Shown piece by piece: positions 1-8,892 of a stretch of DNA of 64,000 nt (position 1 is its first letter; each line of letters opens with the position of its first letter). The notes under the pieces were generated by a model. That model ran no database searches, was not told the origin of the DNA, and worked only from the letters and a program-made list of their open reading frames with translations. The position numbers and the translations under genes are program-made. Location of the stretch: assembly GCF_009792795.1 (NCBI RefSeq), contig NZ_VKHQ01000003.1, positions 434,001 to 498,000 of the forward strand. Reading direction: 5' to 3'. Origin of the DNA: Cognatiluteimonas profundi (lineage in GTDB: Bacteria; Pseudomonadota; Gammaproteobacteria; Xanthomonadales; Xanthomonadaceae).

Positions 1-391
1 TGGTGCGAAAGCTGTCGCAGGCATCCAGCACGACGTCGAAGCCCCGGTCGAGCAAGGCATCCAGATTGGTCGGCGTGAGGAAGCTCGCGATCGCCTCGAC
101 CTCGATCTGCGGATTGATCGCGCGGCAGCGTTCGGCCATCGCCTCGGCCTTGCCGCGTCCGTACTGGCCGGAAATGGCCGGCAGCTGTCGATTGGTGTTG
201 GACACGCACAGGTCGTCGGCATCGATCAGCGACAGATGGCCGACGCCCGAGCGCGCCATCGCCTCCACCGCCCACGAGCCGACTCCGCCAAGGCCCACGA
301 CGGCGATGCGGCTGCCGCGGAAACGCGCCACCGAATCGCTGCCATACAGGCGATTGACGCCGGAAAACCGCTCAGCCCAGGGGTCGCTCAT
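1..391 (-). CDS. tcdA: tRNA threonylcarbamoyladenosine dehydratase (N-terminal part, runs off window)
   Basis: The N-terminal 130 residues of a ThiF/MoeB-fold protein of the TcdA (YgdL/CsdL) type, which cyclises t6A37 of ANN-decoding tRNAs with ATP. Visible are the nucleotide-binding glycine motif GLGGVGS, followed by a Gly-rich helix with WAVEAMARSG, and the downstream acidic stretch LIDADDLCVSNTNRQ that binds ATP/Mg in this family. The opening MSDPWAERFSGVNRLYG is typical of TcdA rather than of MoeB or ThiF. Start is the ATG complementary to 389-391; the rest of the gene lies beyond position 1. It is divergent from the cytochrome c'-like gene. The TcdA assignment is by family pattern; a generic HesA/MoeB/ThiF paralogue is the alternative. 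Confidence 0.88.
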   Translation of the reverse strand, partial: MSDPWAERFSGVNRLYGSDSVARFRGSRIAVVGLGGVGSWAVEAMARSGVGHLSLIDADDLCVSNTNRQLPAISGQYGRGKAEAMAERCRAINPQIEVEAIASFLTPTNLDALLDRGFDVVLDACDSFRT

Positions 392-468
392 GCCCACAGT
401 TTAACGACGGCGGCGGTGCAACGCGGCGTGGTATCGTCGCCGGCAACCCGGGCAAGAGGCCAACGTCC

Positions 469-885
469 ATGGCAAGCAACGCGCAGCGTTACCTGTTTCT
501 TTTCCTCATCGGCCTTGCGATGGGCATCGTTGGAACGGTCATGGCCATGCGCGCGCTCGATGCGCGGCAGGACCACTTCCCGGGCAGCGTGATGCAGGTG
601 CAGCAATGGCACATGGCCCAGCTCAAGGCCGATGTCGACCAGAACCGGTGTGCGGCGACGGACACCCTGCCCCACCTGCAGGCACTGCGGACGATGGCCA
701 ACGACATCCAGCCCGCATTTGCCGACCTGCGCGACGACACGCGATTCTCCAAGCACGCCAGCGACTTCCGCGCGACGCTGGACACGGCACTGGCGAGCCC
801 GCCGCTCAATTGCGCTGGCGTCGGCACGGCACTCGCGAAGATCGGCGAGGACTGCAAGTCCTGCCACCAGGATTTCCGCAACTAG
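469..885 (+). CDS. Membrane-anchored cytochrome c'-like protein
   Basis: A 138-residue protein with one N-terminal hydrophobic segment (about residues 8-28) and a single c-type heme motif CKSCH at residues 129-133, placed seven residues or fewer before the C-terminus. A heme motif at the far end of a predicted helical protein is the layout of class II cytochromes c (cytochrome c' / c556). Two further cysteines lie at about residues 63 and 109, so a disulfide is possible. Function could be electron transfer or gas binding; nothing in the neighbourhood decides this. It would need the ccm system found at 25.9-32.5 kb for heme attachment. Start is the first ATG after the intergenic gap; no strong Shine-Dalgarno was noted. 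Confidence 0.7.
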   Translation: MASNAQRYLFLFLIGLAMGIVGTVMAMRALDARQDHFPGSVMQVQQWHMAQLKADVDQNRCAATDTLPHLQALRTMANDIQPAFADLRDDTRFSKHASDFRATLDTALASPPLNCAGVGTALAKIGEDCKSCHQDFRN

Positions 886-1037
886 GCTTGCGGCAACGCA
901 TCGCCATGTGAACACCGGCTGACGCACGACCGGCGAAATCGATCGATTGACCGGCTATTCACAAATCGCCTCCTAAGGTTGGCCCAAGGTTTCGGAGCAG
1001 CGTGCTCCTGCCTCCCACGGTTTACCCAGGAGACTTC

Positions 1038-1520
1038 ATGAATATCCGTCTGATCGGCGCCACCGCATTGCTCGCTTCGCTGGCAGCTGCCGGCTGCGCC
1101 ACCACCACTCCGGGCTATGCCCCGGCTTACGGCTCGGGCTATGGCTCGGCTCCGGCCTCCACGTCGTGCTACGACTGCGGCACCGTCACGCGCATCGAAG
1201 TCGCCTCCACCACGTCGAGCAATGTTCCCAACGCGACCGGCGCGGTCCTCGGTGGCCTGGTCGGCGCGGCCGCCGGCCACGAAATCTCCGGCCATACCGG
1301 TGGCAGCAAGGGCAACCAGAACATCGCAACGGCCGCTGGTGCGGTAGCTGGCGCGATCGCCGGCAATGCGATCCAGAATCGCCAGCAGGCACAGGGCGCC
1401 TACAACATCTACGTGCGCATGAACGATGGCCGCACCACGGTCGTCACCCAGAGCGACCTGGGCAACATTCGTGAAGGTTCGTACGTGAGTGTTGCAAATG
1501 GCCACGCCTCGCTGCGTTGA
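1038..1520 (+). CDS. Glycine-zipper 2TM outer-membrane lipoprotein (SlyB/PcP-like)
   Basis: A 160-residue lipoprotein. The signal peptide ends in LAAAGC, a lipobox with the lipidated cysteine at residue 20. After a Tyr/Gly/Ala-rich linker the segment at about 68-112 carries the alternating small-residue pattern of the glycine zipper 2TM domain (GAVLGGLVGAAAGHEISG, then GAVAGAIAGNAIQ), as in SlyB and the 17-kDa surface antigen family. The C-terminal 40 residues form a small beta-rich tail. Start at 1038 is fixed by the good Shine-Dalgarno CCAGGAGA at 1026-1033; an upstream ATG at 1002 would place non-signal residues in front. A strong intrinsic terminator follows, so it is probably monocistronic. 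Confidence 0.85.
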   Translation: MNIRLIGATALLASLAAAGCATTTPGYAPAYGSGYGSAPASTSCYDCGTVTRIEVASTTSSNVPNATGAVLGGLVGAAAGHEISGHTGGSKGNQNIATAAGAVAGAIAGNAIQNRQQAQGAYNIYVRMNDGRTTVVTQSDLGNIREGSYVSVANGHASLR

Positions 1521-1549
1521 CATTTGCTGATCGACTGATTGAGAGAGAA

Positions 1550-1574
1550 GGCCCGCCAATGCGGGCCTTTTCTT
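1550..1574 (+). terminator. Rho-independent terminator after the glycine-zipper lipoprotein
   Basis: Perfect 7-bp GC stem GGCCCGC / GCGGGCC with loop CAAT (1557-1560) followed by TTTTCTT. Ends the lipoprotein transcript 30 bases after its stop. Confidence 0.9.
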
Positions 1575-1644
1575 GCGCCACCATCCGTGCGGCCGCCGGC
1601 GAGCCCGGCAATGCAAGAATGCCGATCGACAGTGCTTGCGAGGT

Positions 1645-2151
1645 ATGACATTGCCTGGATCGACCCTCTATTACGTCGTCGCGGCCATCCTGATCCTCGT
1701 TGGCATCGCCGGCGTGGTGCTGCCGGCACTTCCGGGGCTTCCGCTCGTTTTCGCCGGCATGTTGCTGGCGGCATGGGCAGGCGGCTTCGAGCAGGTCGGC
1801 CCGACAACGCTGGTGATCCTGGGTGTGTTGACGCTGTTGTCGCTGGGAGTCGACATCTGGGCCGCAGCAATGGGCGCGCGCCGCGTGGGGGCCAGCCGGC
1901 TGGCACTGATCGGCGCCGTGCTCGGCACGCTGTCGGGGATTTTCCTTGGCCCGGTCGGCTTGTTCGTCGGACCCTTCGTGGGCGCGCTGGCTGGCGAGTT
2001 GCTGCATGGCCGCAAGCTGGATGTTGCAGGCATGGGCCAGGCCACCAGGGTCGGCTTTGGCACGTGGATGGGGATCGCGCTTGGGATTGCGTTGAAGCTG
2101 ATGCTGGCCATGGCAATGCTGGGCCTGTTTGCATGGGCGTGGTTTCATTGA
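1645..2151 (+). CDS. DUF456 family inner-membrane protein
   Basis: A 168-residue, strongly hydrophobic protein with about four to five membrane segments and many glycines. The pattern VGIAGVVLPALPGLPLVFAG near the N-terminus and the GPVGLFVGPFVGALAGE segment in the middle match the DUF456 family, whose function is unknown. The start at 1645 puts the first membrane helix directly at the N-terminus; an earlier in-frame ATG at 1573 overlaps the terminator of the upstream gene and adds a charged non-conserved leader, so it is not preferred. The gene precedes the phospholipase-D-like gene in the same direction by 47 bases and may be cotranscribed with it. Confidence 0.8.
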   Translation: MTLPGSTLYYVVAAILILVGIAGVVLPALPGLPLVFAGMLLAAWAGGFEQVGPTTLVILGVLTLLSLGVDIWAAAMGARRVGASRLALIGAVLGTLSGIFLGPVGLFVGPFVGALAGELLHGRKLDVAGMGQATRVGFGTWMGIALGIALKLMLAMAMLGLFAWAWFH

Positions 2152-2198
2152 AGCCGCGGCTTGATTCGACACACTGAACTGGAAGCCTGGGGCCGTCG

Positions 2199-3491
2199 AT
2201 GTCTTTTGAATGGAGTCGAAAACACGTGATCTGGACCATCGTGATAACAGTGCTTGCGACGATCCTGGTCGCCGTCCTGGCAATGAACTTCGCCACGCCG
2301 GAGAAGAAACTCGAGCGCAAGATCGAACATCGCTACGGCGTCTCCGATCCGCAGTTCAGGCGCGAGATGGGCGTGCTGCTCGGTCCGGCGATCCTGCCCG
2401 GCAACCGCATCACCGACCTGGAGAACGGCGACGAGATCTTCCCGGCGATGCTGCAAGCGATCGGATCCGCGCAGAAGACCGTCACCTTCGAGACCTACAT
2501 CTACTGGTCCGGCGATATCGGCAAGAAGTTCGCCGCGGCCTTCATCGATCGCGCGCGCAATGGGGTCAAGGTCAACCTCACCATCGACTGGGCCGGCAGC
2601 GTCAGCATGGACGCCGACCTGCTCAAGGCCATGACCGATGCCGGCGTGCGCGTGGAGCGCTATCGCCCGCTGCACTGGTACACGCTGGGCCGGATCAACA
2701 ACCGGACCCACCGCAAGCTGCTGGTGGTCGACGGCAGGATCGCCTTTACCGGCGGCGTCGGCATCGGCGATCCATGGCAGGGACACGCCCAGGATCCCGA
2801 TCATTGGCGCGACATGCATTTCCGCATCGAGGGTCCTGTCGTGGGACAGGTGCAGTCGGCCTTCAACGACAACTGGATCAAGACCACCGGGCAACTGCTC
2901 AATGGCGCCGATTATTTCCCGCCGTTGGCGCCTGCGGGCACGATGGATGCGCACATGTTCATCAGCTCGCCGGTTGGCGGCAGCGAGAGCATGCACCTGA
3001 TGTACCTGATGGTGATTGCCGCCGCCGAGCATTCGATCGACCTCTCGGCTGCCTATTTCATCCCCGACGACCTGATCACCAAGGCGCTCGTCGCCGCGCG
3101 CCACCGCGGGGTGAAGATCCGCATCCTGATGCCGGGCGAGAACACCGACTCCGACGCAGCGCGCGTCGCATCCAAGGCCGGCTGGGGCCCATTGCTGCTG
3201 GCTGGCGTGGAAATGTACGAATACGAGCCGACGATGTTCCACAACAAGATGTTGATCGTCGACCACCAGATGGTATCGGTGGGCTCGACCAACTTCGACC
3301 TGCGCTCCTTCCAGCTCAACGACGAGGCCAGCCTCAATGTCTACGATGCCGGGTTCGCCAACCGCATGACCGAGGTCTTCGAGCAGGACCTGAAGCCGAC
3401 GAAGCAATACACCTATCAGCAGTGGAAGCATCGCCCATGGAAGGAAAAATTCGCCGAGCGCTTTCTGATCCCCTTGAAGTCGCAGCTGTAA
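2199..3491 (+). CDS. Phospholipase D superfamily protein, cardiolipin synthase-like
   Basis: A 430-residue membrane-anchored enzyme. One transmembrane helix at about 9-29 is followed by two PLD half-domains, each with the HKD catalytic signature: H171-K173-D178 (HRKLLVVD) followed by GG, and H348-K350-D355 (HNKMLIVD) followed by GSTNFD. The family transfers phosphatidyl groups between lipids; bacterial ClsA/ClsB-type enzymes make cardiolipin from phosphatidylglycerol or from PG plus PE. A single N-terminal helix and length near 430 fit ClsB/ClsC-like enzymes better than ClsA, which has two helices. Another window gene for phospholipid synthesis, pssA, lies at 39.6 kb. Substrate is not decided by the sequence. 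Confidence 0.85.
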   Translation: MSFEWSRKHVIWTIVITVLATILVAVLAMNFATPEKKLERKIEHRYGVSDPQFRREMGVLLGPAILPGNRITDLENGDEIFPAMLQAIGSAQKTVTFETYIYWSGDIGKKFAAAFIDRARNGVKVNLTIDWAGSVSMDADLLKAMTDAGVRVERYRPLHWYTLGRINNRTHRKLLVVDGRIAFTGGVGIGDPWQGHAQDPDHWRDMHFRIEGPVVGQVQSAFNDNWIKTTGQLLNGADYFPPLAPAGTMDAHMFISSPVGGSESMHLMYLMVIAAAEHSIDLSAAYFIPDDLITKALVAARHRGVKIRILMPGENTDSDAARVASKAGWGPLLLAGVEMYEYEPTMFHNKMLIVDHQMVSVGSTNFDLRSFQLNDEASLNVYDAGFANRMTEVFEQDLKPTKQYTYQQWKHRPWKEKFAERFLIPLKSQL

Positions 3492-3576
3492 AGCACGGAT
3501 CCGGACCATCGGTCCCGCCGCATCGACCGTGCGGCAACGATCCTTGCTGCATCATGGGCCGATGGAAACGACGAAG

Positions 3577-4956
3577 ATGATCAATCGCCGACTGGCTGCG
3601 GGCCTGCTGGCCCTTTGCCTCGCCAGTGGCGCCTGCATGGCGCAACCCCGGACGCCGGCGAACACCGCGCCGGATGCGGCGGCCGCGCCCAACCCGCAAC
3701 AGGTCGCCAGCGAATTGCGTGCCGGCGCCCGCGATGACAGCCGGATCGCGTCGGCGGTCGCGGCGCGCCTGTTGCGGCAAACCGCACTGTCCAAGGTCAG
3801 CGTCGAAGTCCAGGGCGGCGTGGTCATGCTTGGCGGCACGGTGCCGGAAGACACCGACCGCGCGCAGGCGCAGACACTGGCACGACAGGTGCGCGGCGTC
3901 ACCGATGTCGCCAGCGCGATCCAGCTCGATGCCAGCCTGCAGACACGCTTCGACCGGGCGCTCGACCAGGTCAAGGGACGCGTGATCCGCATCGTGGCGG
4001 CGGCGCCGCTGCTGGTGATCGCCGCTGCGATCGTCCTGCTCGCATGGTGGCTGGGCAACGTCGTGGGACGACGGCCGGTGCGCTGGCTCAAGCAACACAG
4101 CAACAATCCCTACATGGACGGGCTCGTCCGCCGCATCCTGCAATCGATCATCGTGCTGTGCGGCATCCTGCTGGCCTTGAACCTGCTCGGTGCAACCGCG
4201 CTGGTCGGCGCCGTGCTCGGCTCGGCGGGCGTGATCGGCCTGGCGCTGGGATTCGCCTTTCGCGACGTGGCCGAAAACTACATCGCAGGCGTGCTGCTGA
4301 GCCTGCGCCGCCCGTTCGCGCCGGGCGACCAGCTGGTCATCGACAAGTACGAGGGCAAGGTCGTGGCGCTGACATCGCGTGCGACCCTGCTCATGACCAT
4401 GGACGGCAACCACCTGTCGCTGCCCAATGCGCTGGTGTTCAAGTCGGTGGTGCTCAACTACAGCGTCAACCCGAAACGCCGCTTCGACTTCAGCCTGCTG
4501 ATCGATCCGTCCGAATCGATCCGCGAATCGCAGCAGCTGGCCATCGCCGAGATCGCCCGCATCGATGGCGTGCTGTCCGAACCCGCGCCGTCGTGGATCG
4601 CCGAGAACTTCGTCGCGTCCGGGATCTCGCTGAAGTTCTTCGGCTGGGTGGACCAGCGCAGCAGCGACATCGGCAAGGTGCGCAGCGAGGCCCTGCGCGC
4701 CGTCAAGGCGGCGTTCGCCAAGGCCGGCATCGAGGCACCGCGTTCCGTCCAGTACGTTTACACGGCCCCTGCCCCGCCGTCCGGCATCGATCATGCGCGG
4801 AAGGCTGCAGCCGAACCGGCCGACCAGGGCGACACGTCGGTCAACCACGACATCGATCCGCAACTCGCGGCCGCGCAACAGGCGACCGACCAGAAGAACC
4901 TGCTCGACGACACCACGCGTCCATCGGACGGCGACGTCGCCGCGCGCACGCCCTGA
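3577..4956 (+). CDS. Mechanosensitive channel MscS family with N-terminal BON domain
   Basis: A 459-residue protein. A signal-like hydrophobic N-terminus (to about residue 22) and an Ala/Pro-rich linker lead to a BON domain at about 45-105, recognised by the GGVVMLGGTVPE turn and the following VRGVTDVASAI helix-strand. Three membrane helices follow (about 120-145, 170-190, 192-222); the last has the Gly/Ala-rich pore pattern of MscS (GSAGVIGLALGFAFRDVAEN). The cytoplasmic beta-domain carries the LRRPFAPGDQ and LSLPNALVF family motifs. A disordered acidic tail of about 70 residues ends the protein. Upstream in-frame ATGs at 3529 and 3562 are possible; 3577 gives the cleanest signal sequence. 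It likely gates ions during osmotic downshock. Confidence 0.85.
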   Translation: MINRRLAAGLLALCLASGACMAQPRTPANTAPDAAAAPNPQQVASELRAGARDDSRIASAVAARLLRQTALSKVSVEVQGGVVMLGGTVPEDTDRAQAQTLARQVRGVTDVASAIQLDASLQTRFDRALDQVKGRVIRIVAAAPLLVIAAAIVLLAWWLGNVVGRRPVRWLKQHSNNPYMDGLVRRILQSIIVLCGILLALNLLGATALVGAVLGSAGVIGLALGFAFRDVAENYIAGVLLSLRRPFAPGDQLVIDKYEGKVVALTSRATLLMTMDGNHLSLPNALVFKSVVLNYSVNPKRRFDFSLLIDPSESIRESQQLAIAEIARIDGVLSEPAPSWIAENFVASGISLKFFGWVDQRSSDIGKVRSEALRAVKAAFAKAGIEAPRSVQYVYTAPAPPSGIDHARKAAAEPADQGDTSVNHDIDPQLAAAQQATDQKNLLDDTTRPSDGDVAARTP

Positions 4957-4959
4957 CCG

Positions 4960-6540
4960 TCAGCCCAGCACGACGGGAATGCCGCCGATGCGCGCCTTCC
5001 ATTCCCGCGGGCCGGTCTCGTGCACGGACTCGCCGGTGGAATCGACCGCGACCGTCACCGGCATGTCCTGCACGGTGAATTCGTAGATCGCCTCCATCCC
5101 GAGATCGGCGAAACCGACGACGCGCGCCGCCTTGATCGCCTTCGACACGAGATAAGCAGCCCCACCGACCGCCATCAGGTAGGCCGACTGGTGCTTGCGG
5201 ATTGCCTCGATCGCGACCGGGCCGCGCTCGGCCTTGCCGACCATGCCCATGAGACCGGTCTGCTCGAGGATCTGACCGGTGAACTTGTCCATGCGCGTGG
5301 CGGTGGTCGGCCCGGCCGGCCCGACAACCTCATCGCGCACCGGATCGACCGGGCCGACGTAGTAGATGAAGCGCCCGCGCAGGTCGACCGGCAATGGCTC
5401 GCCGCGATCCAGCATCTCCACCATGCGCTTGTGGGCGGCATCGCGGCCGGTCAGCAGCCTGCCATTGAGCAGCAGCACGTCACCGGGCTTCCAGCTGGCG
5501 ACGTCCTGTTGCGTGATCGTATCCAGGTCGACGCGCCGGCCCTTTGACGCGTCGTAGGTGAGCTGCGGCCAGTCGGCCAGCGATGGCGGGTCGAGCATCA
5601 CCGGGCCGCTGCCATCGAGGGTGAAATGCGCATGCCGCGTCGCCGCGCAGTTGGGGATCAGCGCGACCGGCAGGTTCGCCGCGTGCGTCGGGTAATCCTT
5701 GACCTTGACGTCCAGCACTGTGGTCAGGCCGCCGAGGCCCTGCGCGCCGATGCCGAGCGCGTTGACCTTGTCGTACAACTCCAGCCGCAGTTCCTCGGCC
5801 CGGCTGGATGCACCACGCGCCTGCAGGTCGGTGATGTCGATCGGCTCCATGAGGGCTTCCTTCGCCAGCAGCATGGCCTTCTCGGCGGTACCGCCGATGC
5901 CGATGCCCAGCATGCCCGGCGGGCACCAGCCGGCGCCCATGGTCGGCACCGTCTTCAGCACCCAGTCGACGATGGAGTCGGACGGATTGAGCATGGCGAA
6001 CTTCGATTTCGCCTCCGAGCCGCCGCCCTTGGCCGCGACGATGACGTCCACGGTGTTGCCCGGCACGACCTTGACATTGACCACGCCAGGCGTGTTGTCC
6101 TTCGTATTGATGCGCTTGCCCGCGGGATCGGCGAGCACCGACGCGCGCAGCTTGTTGTCCGGATGGTTGTAGGCGCGGCGCACGCCCTCGTGGACCATGT
6201 CCTCGACGCCCATGGTCGCGTCGTCCCAGCGCACGTCCATGCCGATGGTGAGGAACACGGTGACGATGCCGGTGTCCTGGCAGATCGGCCGATGGCCTTC
6301 GGCGCACATCCGCGAATTGATCAGGATCTGCGCGATGGCGTCCTTCGCCGCCGGAGATTGTTCGCGTTCGTAGGCGGCGGCGAGGCTGCGGATGTAATCG
6401 ACCGGGTGGTAATAGCTGATGTATTGCAGCGCGTCGGCGACGGACTGGATCAGGTCTTCCTGCCGGATCGAGACCGGCACGCGCGGTAGCTTGGCGTCGG
6501 CGACCGACGCCTGGGGGACATGGCTCACGGAAGGCTTCAC
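4960..6540 (-). CDS. fumA: Class I (iron-sulfur) fumarate hydratase
   Basis: A 526-residue fumarase of the oxygen-sensitive [4Fe-4S] class, converting fumarate and L-malate in the TCA cycle in the cytosol. The N-terminal alpha domain carries the cluster cysteines C87 (RPICQDTG), C206 (GAGWCPPGMLGIGIGG) and C298 (IPNCAATRHAHF); the C-terminal beta domain has the KPGDVLLLNG and YYVGPVDPVRDEVVGPAGPT motifs of the FumA/TtdB fold. Both domains are fused, as in E. coli FumA/FumB, and the length is normal for the fused form. It converges on the MscS gene with only three bases between stop codons. TtdAB tartrate dehydratase is the alternative family member, but that enzyme is split in two subunits. 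Confidence 0.95.
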   Translation of the reverse strand: MKPSVSHVPQASVADAKLPRVPVSIRQEDLIQSVADALQYISYYHPVDYIRSLAAAYEREQSPAAKDAIAQILINSRMCAEGHRPICQDTGIVTVFLTIGMDVRWDDATMGVEDMVHEGVRRAYNHPDNKLRASVLADPAGKRINTKDNTPGVVNVKVVPGNTVDVIVAAKGGGSEAKSKFAMLNPSDSIVDWVLKTVPTMGAGWCPPGMLGIGIGGTAEKAMLLAKEALMEPIDITDLQARGASSRAEELRLELYDKVNALGIGAQGLGGLTTVLDVKVKDYPTHAANLPVALIPNCAATRHAHFTLDGSGPVMLDPPSLADWPQLTYDASKGRRVDLDTITQQDVASWKPGDVLLLNGRLLTGRDAAHKRMVEMLDRGEPLPVDLRGRFIYYVGPVDPVRDEVVGPAGPTTATRMDKFTGQILEQTGLMGMVGKAERGPVAIEAIRKHQSAYLMAVGGAAYLVSKAIKAARVVGFADLGMEAIYEFTVQDMPVTVAVDSTGESVHETGPREWKARIGGIPVVLG

Positions 6541-6588
6541 GGTGCAATGGGGCCGCCATTCTAGCGTCCGGGCCCAACGGCCCTGTTG

Positions 6589-6825
6589 TCAGGAGCAGCC
6601 CCCGCAGCAGGTCGTGCCTTCCGCATGCAGCGGGGCCACGCTGGTTGGATAGCCTGCGGCGCGCAGTGTTTCGGTGACGCGTTTCTCGCTGAAAAGGCCG
6701 TTGGCCAGCAGGCGGCCGCGGTCCACGTCGGTGGCGACCTCGGCTTGCGGATCCAGTCCGCGGATCACCGAAGCGATGGCCAGGGCGGACGGCTCGTCGA
6801 CGAGTCCGACTACATCGAACAACAT
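6589..6825 (-). CDS. Small HMA-like protein with C-terminal CCGGC cysteine cluster
   Basis: A 78-residue protein. Start at 6825 is fixed by AGGAGA eight bases upstream; a longer frame to 6858 exists but lies over that ribosome site. The body (LFDVVGLVDEPSALAIASVIRG, then a strand and GLFSEKRVTETLRAAGY) reads like the beta-alpha-beta-beta-alpha-beta ferredoxin fold of heavy-metal-associated domains, but the usual N-terminal CxxC is absent. Instead the protein ends in TTCCGGCS, three cysteines at the extreme C-terminus. A metal chaperone or sensor role is plausible inference only. It is divergent from an ABC exporter 108 bases away. Confidence 0.7.
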   Translation of the reverse strand: MLFDVVGLVDEPSALAIASVIRGLDPQAEVATDVDRGRLLANGLFSEKRVTETLRAAGYPTSVAPLHAEGTTCCGGCS

Positions 6826-6933
6826 GGTTTCTCTCCTGCGCAGGTGCGACAACCGCACGGGCCCATCCTCGCAGCGGGTGGTAGTCGTCTGCCTTGACCG
6901 GGGTCATGCAGCGGCCACAGGCACAATGTCCCG

Positions 6934-8802
6934 ATGCCCGTATCTCCGCCTGTCGCCCGTCCGCGCAACCAGCCCAGCCTGCGCGAACGCGTGGGCGCGC
7001 TGCGCAACATCCCGCCGTTCCTGCGGCAGATCTGGGCGACCAGCAAGCCGCTGACGCTGGTGAGCCTTGGCCTGCGCCTGGTGCGGGCCCTGCTGCCGAT
7101 CATCACGCTGTATGTCGGCAAGCTGATCATCGATGAAGCCGTGCGACTGGTGGGCCTCAGCCTGGGTTTCGGCGCGCTGCCGGCGGCATGGAGCAGCGGG
7201 CAACTCGATCACCTCGGGACACTGTTGCTGCTGGAGTTCGGGCTGGCGATCCTGTCCGACCTGCTCGGGCGACTGGTGAGTTACGCCGACGGCCTGCTGT
7301 CGGAGCTGTTCACCAATGCCACCAGCGTGCGGTTGATGGAACACGCCGCGACGCTCGACCTGGAGGATTTCGAGGATCCCGACCTGCAGGACAAGCTCGA
7401 TCGCGCGCGCCGCCAGACGATGGGCCGGATGAACCTGATGAGCCAGTTGTTCGGCCAGGTGCAGGACACGATCACCGTCATCGGCTTCGCGATCGGGCTG
7501 CTGGTGTATGCACCGTGGTTGATCCTGCTGCTGGCGATCGCGCTGGTGCCCGCCTTCATTGGCGAGGCGCATTTCAACTCGCTGGACTACTCGCTCAATT
7601 TCCAGTGGACGCCGGAGCGCCGGCAACTGGAATACCTGCGCCAGATGGGCGCCAGCGTGGAGAGCGCGAAAGAAGTCAAGATCTTCAACCTCAATCGCTT
7701 CTTCATCGCCCGTTTCCGCGAGCTGTCCGACCGCTTCTTCCGCGCCAACAAATTGCTGGCGCGCAAGCGCGCGATCTGGGGCACGTTGCTCGCCGCGCTC
7801 GGCACGCTGGGTTACTACATCGCCTACGCCTACATCGCGTGGCGCACGGTCAAGGGCGATTTCTCGATCGGCGACCTGACCTTCCTGGCCGGCAGCTTCC
7901 GGCGTCTTCGCCAGTTGCTCGAGGGCCTGCTGATCGGCTTTTCACAGGTCGCGGGGCAGGCGCTGTACCTGGACGACCTGTTCTCGTTCTTCGACATCCA
8001 GCCGGAAATCGCCTCCGGTCCCGACGCATTGGCGATCCCGCGCCCGATCGCGAGGGGATTCACGTTCGAGAACGTCGGTTTCCGTTATCCGGACGCGGAG
8101 CGCTGGGCATTGCGTGGACTCGCGTTCGAACTGCGCGCCGGCGAAGTGCTGGCGCTGGTCGGCGAGAACGGAGCCGGCAAGACCACCCTGGTGAAGTTGC
8201 TGGCACGGCTCTATGACCCGGACGAGGGCCGCATCCTGCTCGACGGGCGCGACCTGCGCGACTACGACCTGGAGGACCTGCGCGCCAACATCGGCGTGAT
8301 CTTCCAGGACTTCGTGCGCTATCACCTCAGCGCCGGTGAGAACATCGGCGTGGGGCAGATCGACGCCATGGGCGATCCGGTACGCATCCGCGAAGCGGCG
8401 CGACGATCGATGGCCGATGAGGTCATCGACGCGCTGCCGCAGGGCTACGACCAGTTGATCGGTCGTCGCTTCAAGACCGGCGTCGACCTGTCAGGCGGAC
8501 AGTGGCAGAAGATCGCGATCGCGCGCGCCTACATGCGCGATGCGCAGGTGATGATCCTCGACGAACCGACCGCCGCGCTGGACGCACGCAGCGAGTTCGA
8601 GGTGTTCCAGCGCTTCAAGGAACTCTCCATCGGGCGCACGGCGGTGCTGATCTCGCATCGTTTCTCCAGCGTGCGCATGGCCGACCGCATCCTCGTGCTC
8701 GCCGAAGGCCGGCTGGAAGCCTCGGGAACCCACGAGCAACTGCTTGCCCAGGGCGGACGCTACGCGGAACTGTTCGAGTTGCAGGCCGCCGGTTATCGAT
8801 GA
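6934..8802 (+). CDS. ABC transporter, fused permease and ATPase (ABCB/exporter type)
   Basis: A 622-residue half-transporter. The first 330 residues contain about six membrane helices of a type IV exporter fold, with conserved cytoplasmic coupling regions. The nucleotide-binding domain starts near residue 370 (FTFENVGFRYPD) and has Walker A GENGAGKTT at about 409, the Q-loop IFQDF, signature LSGGQ at about 518, Walker B VMILDEPTAALDA at about 540 and the H-loop ISHRFSS. It must dimerise to work. Substrate cannot be told: no precursor, processing domain or partner lies next to it. It shares a divergent promoter region with the CCGGC protein, so metal or peptide export is conceivable but unsupported. 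Confidence 0.9.
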   Translation: MPVSPPVARPRNQPSLRERVGALRNIPPFLRQIWATSKPLTLVSLGLRLVRALLPIITLYVGKLIIDEAVRLVGLSLGFGALPAAWSSGQLDHLGTLLLLEFGLAILSDLLGRLVSYADGLLSELFTNATSVRLMEHAATLDLEDFEDPDLQDKLDRARRQTMGRMNLMSQLFGQVQDTITVIGFAIGLLVYAPWLILLLAIALVPAFIGEAHFNSLDYSLNFQWTPERRQLEYLRQMGASVESAKEVKIFNLNRFFIARFRELSDRFFRANKLLARKRAIWGTLLAALGTLGYYIAYAYIAWRTVKGDFSIGDLTFLAGSFRRLRQLLEGLLIGFSQVAGQALYLDDLFSFFDIQPEIASGPDALAIPRPIARGFTFENVGFRYPDAERWALRGLAFELRAGEVLALVGENGAGKTTLVKLLARLYDPDEGRILLDGRDLRDYDLEDLRANIGVIFQDFVRYHLSAGENIGVGQIDAMGDPVRIREAARRSMADEVIDALPQGYDQLIGRRFKTGVDLSGGQWQKIAIARAYMRDAQVMILDEPTAALDARSEFEVFQRFKELSIGRTAVLISHRFSSVRMADRILVLAEGRLEASGTHEQLLAQGGRYAELFELQAAGYR

Positions 8803-8892
8803 ACACGGCTCCCATCGGGTCTTGTCGCACCGGTAACGCGGCTGCGCCTAGCCTCGGATTGCCGGCATGCGCCGACGCCCCAGGAGAATGCG

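Noticed and set aside
2145..3509. Long antisense open frame opposite the phospholipase-D-like gene
   Set aside because: GC-rich codon shadow; no domain, signal or ribosome site, and the sense strand has a complete catalytic motif set. The same applies to antisense frames over ccmF, kup, pssA/kdp and pruA.
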